A stretch of DNA of 64,000 nt. Source: Brevibacterium aurantiacum. Its GTDB lineage: Bacteria; Actinomycetota; Actinomycetes; Actinomycetales; Brevibacteriaceae. A model generated the notes under the pieces. The model searched no databases, was not told the DNA's origin, and was given only the letters and a program-made list of their open reading frames with translations. The stretch covers positions 142,132-206,131 of the forward strand of contig NZ_VLTK01000007.1 of the NCBI RefSeq assembly GCF_007558825.1, given 5' to 3'. The first letter of the stretch is position 1; each line of letters starts with the position of its first letter. The translations under genes and the position numbers were made by a program. Of this stretch, positions 40,725-49,292 are shown one piece after another.

Positions 40725-41945
40725 TCACTGCTCGGCCACGGCGATTTCGGTGAAGCGAAGCTCGGGGTGATGGCGTTTCGCGGCACGACGGATCCGCTCA
40801 GCGGTGAGTCGGCTGATCTCGGGGAAGCCGTCCTCGGAATCCGCGCCCACCAGGCTGCGCGCATTCTTCGTCTGCAGCGGTTCCGGGGTCTGGATGAGGA
40901 TGAACGTGCGTGAGCCTGCGTCGCGTTGATTGGCAGCCATCACCGCCTGCGCGGTTGTGCCCGAGCCGGCGAAGAAGTCGAGGACGATTGCTTCGGGGTC
41001 GAAGAAGGTCTGGGAGGCCACGAGCGTCTTGACCAGTTCGACGGGCTTCGGATAGCTGAAGATCCCACCCAGCCCGAGATCCTCGAGGTCGTTCTGCCCT
41101 CCTAGGGCCTTGATGATCGAGTAGAGCTTGGAGCTCGCCTTCTCCGCCGGCGTCACCCGCACCACAGCATGTTTGCCCGCTGGGCCCCAGGCGCGCAGAA
41201 CATATTCTCCCGTGCCCAACTTCGCGTCCACCTCGGCGAGCTTCTTCGCGCCCTTGACCTCGAGGATGTCCTCGTACATGAGCCGACGTTCCTGGCCGCG
41301 AGCGTAGCGGCCGAATCCGGCGCGGAGCACATCGGTTTCGACGAGCATGCGTTTGCCGTCGATGATCTCGAGCTTCGCCGGCGCCTTCTTCTCTGTCAGG
41401 AACGCACCCGCCTGATCAGCAACCTTCGCCCACACGTGGACGTAATCATGACCGCGGACGAAGGAAGGGGAGTTGCCGCCGCCCTTCGCGCGCTGATGGA
41501 TCAGGGTGCCCAGCGAATTGGCCTCGCCGAAGACCTCATGCCCCAACAGCTGCGCCCAGGCACTCTCACCATCGTCGAGGTGGATGAAGATCACCCCGTC
41601 CTCGCGCATGAGTTCGCGGGCCAGCAACAGCCGCGGCGTCATGAAGTTCAGCCAGCTCGCGTGATCATGCCCGTGATCCTTATACGCCAGCGCGTTGCCC
41701 GTGTTGTACGGCGGATCGATGTAGATGACCTTGATCCGTCCCCGGTGCGTGGCAAGCAGCGCGGTCAGCGCCGGCAGATTGTCCCCGACGACGAGCATGT
41801 TCTCATCGACGGTGGGGACGTAGGTGTCGCCGTCGCGAAGGAAGTGCGGTCCCTTGCCGAGGCGGCCGGAAGCATCCGCGGAGATCAGCCGTCGACCGAG
41901 GGCGAAGGCGGCGTCCTTGCCAGTCCAGTTCAGGGCCGTCGACAT
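40725..41945 (-). CDS. Beta-class site-specific DNA methyltransferase, orphan
   Basis: 406 residues from the ATG at 41945 (GGAG upstream). The catalytic motif DPPYNTG comes first (near residue 100) and the SAM motif FAGSGTT later (near residue 340), the beta-class order typical of type III Mod and related N6-adenine/N4-cytosine enzymes. WLNFMTPRLLLARELMREDGVIFIHLDD matches the Mod family. The target-recognition region lies between. No restriction or helicase gene adjoins it: neighbours are FmdB and a flavoprotein gene, so it is an orphan methylase. Its start lies 37 bases from the divergent oxidase start. Confidence 0.9.
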   Translation of the reverse strand: MSTALNWTGKDAAFALGRRLISADASGRLGKGPHFLRDGDTYVPTVDENMLVVGDNLPALTALLATHRGRIKVIYIDPPYNTGNALAYKDHGHDHASWLNFMTPRLLLARELMREDGVIFIHLDDGESAWAQLLGHEVFGEANSLGTLIHQRAKGGGNSPSFVRGHDYVHVWAKVADQAGAFLTEKKAPAKLEIIDGKRMLVETDVLRAGFGRYARGQERRLMYEDILEVKGAKKLAEVDAKLGTGEYVLRAWGPAGKHAVVRVTPAEKASSKLYSIIKALGGQNDLEDLGLGGIFSYPKPVELVKTLVASQTFFDPEAIVLDFFAGSGTTAQAVMAANQRDAGSRTFILIQTPEPLQTKNARSLVGADSEDGFPEISRLTAERIRRAAKRHHPELRFTEIAVAEQ

Positions 41946-41982
41946 CCTTCTCCTTCTCTGCGATCGGTGCCAAGATTGCTGT

Positions 41983-43578
41983 ATGAGTATTTCACGAGTG
42001 GCCGTGGTCGGTGCCGGTATCGTCGGAGTGGCGATCGCCCGTGAGATCACCGGCAGGCTCCCCGCCGCCGAAGTCACCGTCTTCGACAAGGCAGACCGCC
42101 TCGCCGCGCATCAGAGCGGGCACACATCGGGAGTCGTGGATCCCGCCCTCGCTGCGCAGCCGGGTTCGGAGGAGTCGAAGCTCGCTCGCCGAGGTGTGGA
42201 GCTGCTGGTCCCGTTCGTGTCCGAACGCGGCATCCCCTACCGCGAGTGCGGGCAGCTGCTCGTTGCGCAGAATACGGACGAGGCCGATCGGCTCGAGGAG
42301 ATCCTCGCCCGGGCCGAAGCGAACTCGATTCCGGGAGTCCGGCTGCTTGACCGTAAGGAGATGTTGGACGTCGAACCCAACGCCAGGGGCGTCCTCGCAC
42401 TCTACGCACCGCACACGGCCGTCACCGATTACACGGCCCTGACCGAGGCGCTCGCCTCCGATGTCAGCGCTGCCGGCGGCACGTTCCGCTTCGGCACAGA
42501 GGTCACCGGCTTCGACGTGATGAGCAACGAGGTTCGCCTGCGCATGCGCACGGCAGCGCCCGAGCAGAGCGAGCCCGCTGTCGGCCCCGATAGCTCCGAC
42601 GATGACTCCGCTTCAGGCTCCGACGGCGATATCGGCTCCGACAGGGATATGGACGATCAGGTGTACGAGGCTCCGCGGACCTATCGCGGCGATAACACCA
42701 CAGGACCGGTCATCGACTTCCGCGACGAGCTGCGCAGCCGCTTCGGCTCTCAGGACTGGTTCAAACAGGTCGAAGACACGATCGGCAGCCTCAGCGACCG
42801 GTTCACCAATCCCGCTTCCGGACGTTCTGGACACTCGGGTGGGGGAGAGCCCCGGCACACCGGTGCAGACGAGCACCGGGAACCTGCCGGACGCCCGCGC
42901 GAACGTACGGTCCGGCCAGAGGACACAGAGGTGTTCGACCTCGTCATCGTCTGCGCCGGCCTCCAAGCCGACCGTCTGGCAGCGGCGGCGGGCTTCGACG
43001 AGGCGCCTCGCATCGTCCCGTTCACCAGCGACTACTACGCCATCGACGACCCCGCCATCGACGACCCCGCCGAGGTGGTCCGGGGCATCATCAGCACGGT
43101 TCCCGATCCGAGCTCCCCGTTCTCCGAGAGATCTGTGGTCAGAGGCATCAGAGGTGGGCTGGTCCTAGGCCCGAACACCATCGTGTCTCTGGGGCGCGAA
43201 CGCTATGACAGGCACGGCTTCGACCTCGGCGATATGGGGTCGACCGTCGGCTTCAAAGGATTCTGGAAGTTCGCGGCGCAGACAGCGAAGACTGCTGCTC
43301 GTGGAGCCAAGCCGGCCGTGAGCACCTCCGCCTTCGTCGAGGAGATCCGGAAGTTCGTTCCTGCCATCGACGCTTCGGCCGTCCGGGCCGACTCGCGCGG
43401 AATCCGCGCGCAGGCAATCGACGCCGATGGCACGCTCGTGGACGAGCTGCGGGTGACCACGCGAGGCAGGCTCACCATGGTCAGAAGCCTCCCCAGGTCA
43501 GGGGCCGCCTCGGCGCTGGCCACGGCCGAACGTGTTGCGAACCAAGTTCTCGACGGCCCCGCCGTCGCGGACGGCTGA
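41983..43578 (+). CDS. L-2-hydroxyglutarate oxidase-like FAD protein with a long acidic insert
   Basis: 531 residues. VAVVGAGIVGVAIAREI at the start is the FAD dinucleotide motif; HQSGHTSGVVDP near residue 44 matches the HQSGxxSGV signature of L-2-hydroxyglutarate oxidase (LhgO). At about residues 190-320 there is an insert rich in Asp, Ser and Gly (SSDDDSASGSDGDIGSD and GDNTTGPVIDF...) that splits the fold where no insertion is usual. After it the FAD domain resumes (EVFDLVIVCAGLQADRLAAAAG). The oxidase removes L-2-hydroxyglutarate, or a related 2-hydroxyacid. It is divergent from the DNA methylase. Confidence 0.85.
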   Translation: MSISRVAVVGAGIVGVAIAREITGRLPAAEVTVFDKADRLAAHQSGHTSGVVDPALAAQPGSEESKLARRGVELLVPFVSERGIPYRECGQLLVAQNTDEADRLEEILARAEANSIPGVRLLDRKEMLDVEPNARGVLALYAPHTAVTDYTALTEALASDVSAAGGTFRFGTEVTGFDVMSNEVRLRMRTAAPEQSEPAVGPDSSDDDSASGSDGDIGSDRDMDDQVYEAPRTYRGDNTTGPVIDFRDELRSRFGSQDWFKQVEDTIGSLSDRFTNPASGRSGHSGGGEPRHTGADEHREPAGRPRERTVRPEDTEVFDLVIVCAGLQADRLAAAAGFDEAPRIVPFTSDYYAIDDPAIDDPAEVVRGIISTVPDPSSPFSERSVVRGIRGGLVLGPNTIVSLGRERYDRHGFDLGDMGSTVGFKGFWKFAAQTAKTAARGAKPAVSTSAFVEEIRKFVPAIDASAVRADSRGIRAQAIDADGTLVDELRVTTRGRLTMVRSLPRSGAASALATAERVANQVLDGPAVADG

Positions 43579-43627
43579 GGCGAGCTCTCGGTGACGTCAG
43601 ACGGCACACACGGCTGATCCGTCCGAA

Positions 43628-45079
43628 TCAGCCGGAGTGGCGTTCGAGGAATTCGTAGACCTCGGTATCATCGACGCCCGGAACGGCACCGGGGGGAACC
43701 GCTGCCAGCAGAGACGCATGCATCTGCGCCGAGGGCAGAGCCTGGTTCTCCCACTTCTCGGCCAGATCATCGGGCGCCTGGCGACAGCACGCGGGATCCG
43801 GACAGGCTGACTTGGAGCGGATCTGGGATTCTCGTCCCTCGAACCACTTCACGTGGGCGAAGGGGACACCTACACTGATGGCGAAGTCACCGCCGGGCAG
43901 TACGCGTGCGGTGCACCAGAAGGAGCCCTCAGGGGTGTCCGTGTACTGGTAGTACGGGCTGAACCTGTCAGCGACGCGGAACACTGTGCGAGAAGTGAAT
44001 CGTTTGCAGGCGAACTGGCCCTCGATCGCGCCGAGCGGGTCGGTGGGGTAGGGCAGGCCGTCGTTCGAGTACGCCTTGTGGATCGTGCCCGAGCGGTGGA
44101 CCTTCATGAAATGCACGGGCAGACCCAGGTGCTCGGTGGCCAGGTTCGTGAAGCGGTGGGCGGCCATCTCATAGCCGACACCGAACATATCGCGCAGATG
44201 CTCGACGGAGAGCTCGCGCTTCTTCTTCTCCTCGATGAGCATCGGCACCGCCGAACTCTGCGGCAGCAGAACAGCGGCGGCCAGATAGTTCGCCTCCACC
44301 CGCTGCTGGAGGAACTCGCTGAAATCCTTCGGAGCATCATGGCCGAGCACGTGCGCGGCCAGGCTCGTGAGCAGATGTGAGCGCGGGTCGAAGGCCGCAT
44401 CGGTATTGGGCAGGTAGAGGCGATTGTTCGCAGTGTCGGAAATCGATCTGGTGGATGAGGGCAGGTCAGAGACGTAGTGGAGGCTGAATCCCAGCTTCTC
44501 AGCGATCGTCGCCGTCTGCCGCTGGGAGACTGTGCCCGATTCGTATCCTGCCAGGCGCAGGAGTTCCGCGGCCTGGGTCTCCAGATCGGCGAAGTAGTTG
44601 TTCTTCTCGCGCATCCGCTCGCGCAGTTCCCGGTTGGCCCGACGAGCCTCCTCCGGAGTCGCGGCACGGCGTTCGAGAACCTGGCCGAGCTGTCTCTGCA
44701 GACCCACGATCGCTTCGAGGGCATCATGGGGCAGCGACTTGATCCGCACCTGCGGCAGACCCAAGGAGGAGTACATGGGTGAGGCCTGATTGCGCTCGGC
44801 TTCAAGCTCAAGAGCCTGTCTGCCATCGACGGGTGTGGGATCGATGAGCTCGGCGACCTCGGTCTGCAGGGCTTTAGCTATGGCACTGAGCAGGGTGACA
44901 GAAGTTTCTCGCTTGCCGTTCTCAATCGTCGAGATCTGGGAGGCTGCACGCCCCACCTTCTCGCCCAACTCGGTGAGGGTCAGGCCGCGCTGTTTGCGAA
45001 AAAACCGAATTCTTCTGCCGATGCTCAGGGTGTCCGCTTCTGCTTCGGCATCCCGCAGATCGGTCTGGTTGCTTGTCAT
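43628..45079 (-). CDS. ramB: RamB-type regulator (HTH plus ImmA/IrrE-like domain)
   Basis: 483 residues from the ATG at 45079, with GGAG five bases upstream; ATG 45097 and GTG 45112 are alternatives. Residues about 18-80 are an XRE helix-turn-helix (GLTLTELGEKVGRAASQISTIENGKRETSVTLL). The middle contains the degenerate ImmA/IrrE-like segment of short-chain acyl-CoA regulators, and the C-terminus carries Cys-rich CPDPACC. In Corynebacterium RamB represses the acetate genes aceA and aceB. It diverges from aceA here with 171 bases between, consistent with that control. Confidence 0.9.
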   Translation of the reverse strand: MTSNQTDLRDAEAEADTLSIGRRIRFFRKQRGLTLTELGEKVGRAASQISTIENGKRETSVTLLSAIAKALQTEVAELIDPTPVDGRQALELEAERNQASPMYSSLGLPQVRIKSLPHDALEAIVGLQRQLGQVLERRAATPEEARRANRELRERMREKNNYFADLETQAAELLRLAGYESGTVSQRQTATIAEKLGFSLHYVSDLPSSTRSISDTANNRLYLPNTDAAFDPRSHLLTSLAAHVLGHDAPKDFSEFLQQRVEANYLAAAVLLPQSSAVPMLIEEKKKRELSVEHLRDMFGVGYEMAAHRFTNLATEHLGLPVHFMKVHRSGTIHKAYSNDGLPYPTDPLGAIEGQFACKRFTSRTVFRVADRFSPYYQYTDTPEGSFWCTARVLPGGDFAISVGVPFAHVKWFEGRESQIRSKSACPDPACCRQAPDDLAEKWENQALPSAQMHASLLAAVPPGAVPGVDDTEVYEFLERHSG

Positions 45080-45141
45080 TGCGGCTCCAGTCGACATCGT
45101 GGCGTGGTTCACATGTGCTGAGAATCAGTATGACAGAACGT

Positions 45142-45163
45142 CGGAAATTCTAAAACCGGAAAA
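45142..45163. promoter_or_regulatory. Direct repeat of CGGAAA in the ramB-aceA promoter region
   Basis: CGGAAA occurs twice, 15 bases apart start to start, in the shared promoter region of ramB and aceA. I do not see the canonical RamB site TTTGCAAA. This is a candidate only. Confidence 0.3.
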
Positions 45164-45250
45164 CAGTCGATTATTCATCGGAGAAATCTCTATCGACCCC
45201 CTTGCGGTCACGGCAGACTGATCTCACCAACCCCGAACGACTAGGAGTGA

Positions 45251-46567
45251 ATGAGAATGACTGAGAACACCACGCAGAGCAACTTGCACGATGCTGAGGC
45301 CATCCGCCGCGATTGGGCCACCAATGCCCGCTGGTCGGGAGTTGCTCGTGACTACGAGCCCGAGGATGTCGTCAAACTGCGCGGTTCGCTGATCGAAGAG
45401 CACACACTGGCTCGCCACGGTGCCGAGCGCCTCTGGAGCCAGGTGGCCTCCACCGACATCAAGTCCGGCGACTACGTCAACGCACTCGGTGCGCTGACCG
45501 GCAACCAGGCAGTGGAGCAGGTCAAGGCCGGCCTCAACGCCATCTACCTCTCCGGCTGGCAGGTCGCCGCCGATGCGAACAATGCCGGACAGACCTACCC
45601 CGATCAGTCGATCTACCCGGCGAACTCGGTGCCACAGGTCGTGCGTCGCATCAACAACGCTCTGATGCGCGCCGACCAGATCGAGACCTCGGAAGGCAAG
45701 AAGAACGTCGACGATTGGTTCGCACCGATCGTGGCCGACGCAGAGGCAGGCTTCGGCGGTTCGATCAACGTCTACGAGCTCATGCGCTCGATGATCTCCT
45801 CCGGCGCAGCCGGTGTGCACTTCGAGGATCAGCTCGGTTCTGAGAAGAAGTGCGGCCACCTCGGCGGCAAGGTCCTCGTCCCGACCTCGCAGCACATCCG
45901 CACTCTCAACGCGGCTCGCCTCGCAGCCGACGTCGAGAACGTGCCCAGCCTCGTCATCGCCCGTACCGACGCAGAAGCGGCAACGCTCATGACCTCGGAC
46001 ATCGACGAGCGTGATCAGCGCTTCGTCACCGGCGAGCGCACCTCTGAAGGTTTCTACAAGATCACGAACGGCATCGAAGCAGGCATCGCCCGCGGACTGT
46101 CCTTCGCTCCCTATGCGGACATGCTGTGGATGGAGACCTCCACACCGGACCTCGAAGCTGCCAAGCAGTTCGCGGACGCCATCCACGCGGAATACCCGGA
46201 CCAGATGCTGGCCTACAACTGCTCGCCGTCGTTCAACTGGCGCAAGCACCTCGACGATGCCACCATCGCGAAGTTCCAGCGTGAGCTGGGAGCCATGGGC
46301 TACAAGTTCCAGTTCATCACCCTGGCCGGCTTCCACGCGCTCAACTACTCGATGTTCGATCTGGCTCACGGCTACGCCCGCAACCAGATGACCTCGTACG
46401 TCGAGCTGCAGGAACGCGAGTTCGCTGCCGAGGACCGCGGCTACACCGCAACCAAGCACCAGCGTGAGGTCGGAACCGGATACTTCGATTTGGTCTCGAC
46501 CGCGCTGAACCCAGAGTCCTCGACGACAGCTCTGGCCGGTTCGACCGAATCCGCTCAGTTCAGCTGA
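45251..46567 (+). CDS. aceA: Isocitrate lyase
   Basis: 438 residues. The catalytic motif KKCGHLGGK is at residues 199-207, with the Cys nucleophile 201, and the AEAGFGG and FEDQ metal-site segments are just upstream. The enzyme splits isocitrate into succinate and glyoxylate in the glyoxylate shunt, needed for growth on acetate and fatty acids. AGGAG sits four bases before the ATG at 45251. The gene diverges from ramB and is followed by aceB, so the shunt is complete here. Confidence 0.98.
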   Translation: MRMTENTTQSNLHDAEAIRRDWATNARWSGVARDYEPEDVVKLRGSLIEEHTLARHGAERLWSQVASTDIKSGDYVNALGALTGNQAVEQVKAGLNAIYLSGWQVAADANNAGQTYPDQSIYPANSVPQVVRRINNALMRADQIETSEGKKNVDDWFAPIVADAEAGFGGSINVYELMRSMISSGAAGVHFEDQLGSEKKCGHLGGKVLVPTSQHIRTLNAARLAADVENVPSLVIARTDAEAATLMTSDIDERDQRFVTGERTSEGFYKITNGIEAGIARGLSFAPYADMLWMETSTPDLEAAKQFADAIHAEYPDQMLAYNCSPSFNWRKHLDDATIAKFQRELGAMGYKFQFITLAGFHALNYSMFDLAHGYARNQMTSYVELQEREFAAEDRGYTATKHQREVGTGYFDLVSTALNPESSTTALAGSTESAQFS

Positions 46568-46636
46568 GCCTTCGGTGACCCGACCGGTCACGCGACGACG
46601 GACACCGGACTCGCCGGAACCGGTCACTTAGTACTC

Positions 46637-46685
46637 GGCGCGGATCGACAGTGTTTTCACGGGGTTTGCACTGTTGGTCCGCGCC
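46637..46685. other. Imperfect hairpin in the aceA-aceB gap
   Basis: GGCGCGGA pairs with TCCGCGCC and, after three unpaired bases on each side, ACAGTG pairs with CACTGT, around a 15-base loop containing TTTGCA. It may be an aceA terminator or attenuator, or part of a RamB site; the rest of the gap is C/A-rich low-complexity sequence (46700-46800). Confidence 0.45.
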
Positions 46686-46841
46686 GGCACACCAGACATC
46701 ACAGCTTCAACCACAACCTCGGCGACACCAACACCACCAGCACCACCGCAGAACCGCACCACCAGCACCGCAGCACCACCGCAGCACAGCCACCGCAACG
46801 CACATCAGCAGCACACATTCCGACGGGTGAGGAGAAGCCCC

Positions 46842-48446
46842 ATGTCTCACATCAAAATCAACGCCCCCATCGAACCAGGCTTCGACAGGATCCTCTCGGA
46901 GTCCGCCCTCAACTTCATCGCGGCGCTCCACGATCGTTTCAGCGACCGTCTGGGCAAGCTGCTGGGAGTCCGCGGACGTCAGGCGCAGAGCATCCGGAAC
47001 GGCACGTTCCCGAGGTTCACCCCCGACACTGCGGGAATCCGGGCCGACACCACCTGGAAGGTCGCCGGCGCGACCGGAGCCCCTGGTCTCGAAGACCGCC
47101 GCGTCGAACTGACCGGCCCCGTCTCCGAACCTGAAGTAGTTGCGGCGCTGAACTCCCGTGCGAAGGTCTGGCTCGCTGACCTCGAAGACGCCACCAGCCC
47201 GACCTGGTCCAACATCATCGGCGGACAGCTCAACCTGTTCAACGCCATCCGCGGCAACCTGCCGGGCGTGAACAACCGTGAGCAGCCCACCATCGGCCTG
47301 CGTCCCCGCGGCTGGCACCTGCCGGAGAAGCACCTGATCCACGTCGATGACAAGGGCAGCCAGTCAGAGACCTCAGGCGCCATGGTCGACTTCGGTCTCT
47401 ACTTCTTCCACAATGCCCGCCGACTCGTCGACAACGGCTCGGGACCATACTTCTACCTGCCGAAGCTCGAGTCCTTCCGCGAAGCACGCCTGTGGAACGA
47501 GATCTTCGTCTTCGCACAGGACTACATGGGCATTCCGCAGGGAACCATCCGGGCGACAGCTCACATCGAGACGATCACCGCTGTGTTCCAGATGGAGGAG
47601 ATCCTGTGGGAGCTGCGCGATCACTGCGCCGGCCTCAACGCCGCAGGCTGGGACTACCTGTTCTCACTCGTGAAGAACTTCCGCAACTCCCCGAAGTGGG
47701 TGCTGCCGGATCGCGAGCACCTGACAATGGGACTGCCGCTGCTGCAGGCGTTCGCAGACCGCCTCGTCTCGACCTGCCACCGCCGCGGAGCACACGCGAT
47801 CGGGACCATGGGCAACCTCATGACCACTCACCCGGACAAGGAATTCGTTGCCTCGGAGCTGGTGAAGATGCGTGAAGACAAGGCTCGTGAAGCCTCGCGC
47901 GGCTTCGACGGCACCTGGGTGGCTGAGCCGGGACTGGTGGATGACGCGCTGGAGGTCTTCGATGCCGCACTCGGCAACAAGCCGAATCAGCTCGACAACC
48001 GCCGGGTCGATGCCCACGCCTGCGCCGAGCACATGCTCGACGTGTCTGGTCTGGACACCACGGTCACCGAGGAAGGTGTTCGCCTGAACATCCGTGTGGC
48101 CATCGGCTACATGAACGAATGGCTGGGCGGCAACGGCAACGTCGCACTCGAGAACCTGCTCGAAGACGCGTCGACCGCTGAGATCTCCAGGTCCCAGATC
48201 TGGCAGTGGATCCGCCATTCGGTGACGCTGGACAACGGGAAGCAGGTCACACGCGACCTGGTGGAACGGTACATGGGCGAGGAGCTCGCCGTCATCGAGC
48301 GCCACCCCGCAGACCACTACACCGAGGCCGTTGAGATCTTCCGCAAGAGCGCACTGGGTGAGGACTTCCCCGAATTCCTCACCATGCCCGCCTACACCGA
48401 CCACCTGGTCGACAGGGTGTCGAAGGGCGCCGTGTTCGCGGCCTGA
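46842..48446 (+). CDS. aceB: Malate synthase (A type)
   Basis: 534 residues from the ATG at 46842, with GGAG upstream; sequence before it is C/A-rich non-protein. KVWLADLEDATSPTW, GLRPRGWHLPEKH, FYLPKLES, ATAHIETI and GTWVAEPGLV are the malate synthase A landmarks. It condenses glyoxylate with acetyl-CoA to malate and completes the glyoxylate shunt with AceA. A strong terminator (48486-48550) follows. The presence of A-type rather than the G-type usual in mycobacteria is noteworthy but not exceptional. Confidence 0.97.
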   Translation: MSHIKINAPIEPGFDRILSESALNFIAALHDRFSDRLGKLLGVRGRQAQSIRNGTFPRFTPDTAGIRADTTWKVAGATGAPGLEDRRVELTGPVSEPEVVAALNSRAKVWLADLEDATSPTWSNIIGGQLNLFNAIRGNLPGVNNREQPTIGLRPRGWHLPEKHLIHVDDKGSQSETSGAMVDFGLYFFHNARRLVDNGSGPYFYLPKLESFREARLWNEIFVFAQDYMGIPQGTIRATAHIETITAVFQMEEILWELRDHCAGLNAAGWDYLFSLVKNFRNSPKWVLPDREHLTMGLPLLQAFADRLVSTCHRRGAHAIGTMGNLMTTHPDKEFVASELVKMREDKAREASRGFDGTWVAEPGLVDDALEVFDAALGNKPNQLDNRRVDAHACAEHMLDVSGLDTTVTEEGVRLNIRVAIGYMNEWLGGNGNVALENLLEDASTAEISRSQIWQWIRHSVTLDNGKQVTRDLVERYMGEELAVIERHPADHYTEAVEIFRKSALGEDFPEFLTMPAYTDHLVDRVSKGAVFAA

Positions 48447-48485
48447 ATCTCAGGCGCCGACGCTGTCGGCATTGCTGGCAAGACC

Positions 48486-48550
48486 AACTACCCGATTCTG
48501 CATCAGCACGTCGCACTCACCGTGCTGATGCAGAATCGGGTAGTTTTTGC
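48486..48550 (+). terminator. Long rho-independent terminator after aceB
   Basis: The 25-bp stem is perfect: left arm 48486-48510, loop 48511-48520, right arm 48521-48545, with the T-run continuing through 48548. A stem this long is unusual in a GC-rich genome. Confidence 0.85.
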
Positions 48551-48609
48551 GTGCTGCAGGCGCCAGGCTGATTCGGCTGCTCCCGCAGGGGATTCGGCTG
48601 CGCCGCAGC

Positions 48610-49206
48610 TCAGCTCCATTCCGCCGGCGGCCAGGGCTGACCTTCGGCCTGGGCATTGAGCTGATAGGCGATCGCGCCATCGATGGACTCGCGGATGATG
48701 TCGGCATGACCGACATGGCGGGCGATCTCGGTGTTGAGGTGGCCCAGGATCCACCGGACGTTCATGACGAAGTCCTTGGGCATCCACGGATTGTGAGGCA
48801 TCGGGACGACCGTGGACAGATCGGTCCCGTTCTCCTCGACCGCCCTGCGGGCCACGTCGATCTCGGTCATGGCCGTCTCGAAAGCGGCGACCACATCGGC
48901 AATGTCGAGATCGGGAAGAGCGGAGCCATCGAACATTCCGTCGAGGCCCAAGCGTCGGTTGTAGTCGGCATAATCGTCCGCTGTGACCTCAAGCGAAGGA
49001 TCGCGGACCTGCTGGATCCAGGAGAACAGCACCTGGGCGGCGTGAGTCAAGAGGCCGGAGATGCTCAGTGCGCTCACCGTCGGCGCGCTGCGAGCCTGAT
49101 CGTCGGTGAGGCCGAGAGCGGTGATCTTGAGCTGCGAGCACTGCTGTTCGAGGAACGAGAACTGGGCATCGGCCTCGGTCGTGACGGATGGGGCGAAGAA
49201 CGGCAT
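48610..49206 (-). CDS. DinB-family protein
   Basis: 198 residues from the ATG at 49206, with AGGAGAG seven bases upstream. It is a four-helix-bundle DinB/mycothiol-dependent-type protein: EADAQFSFLEQQCSQLKITALGLTDDQAR at the N-terminus, SISGLLTHAAQVLFSWIQQV, and VRWILGHLNTEIARHVGHADIIRESIDG, where the two metal-binding His residues of the family lie in GHLN and RHVGH. Members detoxify or are stress-induced; substrates are mostly unknown. It shares a divergent promoter with the WYL regulator at 49293, which very probably controls it. Confidence 0.87.
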   Translation of the reverse strand: MPFFAPSVTTEADAQFSFLEQQCSQLKITALGLTDDQARSAPTVSALSISGLLTHAAQVLFSWIQQVRDPSLEVTADDYADYNRRLGLDGMFDGSALPDLDIADVVAAFETAMTEIDVARRAVEENGTDLSTVVPMPHNPWMPKDFVMNVRWILGHLNTEIARHVGHADIIRESIDGAIAYQLNAQAEGQPWPPAEWS

Positions 49207-49272
49207 GATCTCTCCTGATCGTCTGGTGCAGAACCGGTTGTCCGGGTCTGTGACACCAGTGTCCAAGCCTTT

Positions 49273-49291
49273 GCGGACATATACTGTCCGC
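49273..49291. promoter_or_regulatory. Palindromic operator over the WYL/DinB divergent promoter
   Basis: GCGGACA-TATAC-TGTCCGC is a perfect 7-bp inverted repeat. TATACT inside it (49280-49285) is a good -10 box, seven bases from the ATG of the WYL gene, so the operator covers the promoter. Autoregulation by the WYL protein is likely. Confidence 0.65.
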
Positions 49292-49292
49292 T

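Noticed and set aside
40725..43578. Restriction-modification or defence island around the DNA methylase
   Set aside because: Neighbours are FmdB and a flavoprotein oxidase; there is no nuclease, helicase or Abi-type gene.
45224..46627. Long minus-strand frame (467 codons) opposite aceA
   Set aside because: It is the antisense shadow of a highly conserved isocitrate lyase gene in GC-rich DNA; the reading is compositional and has no domain.
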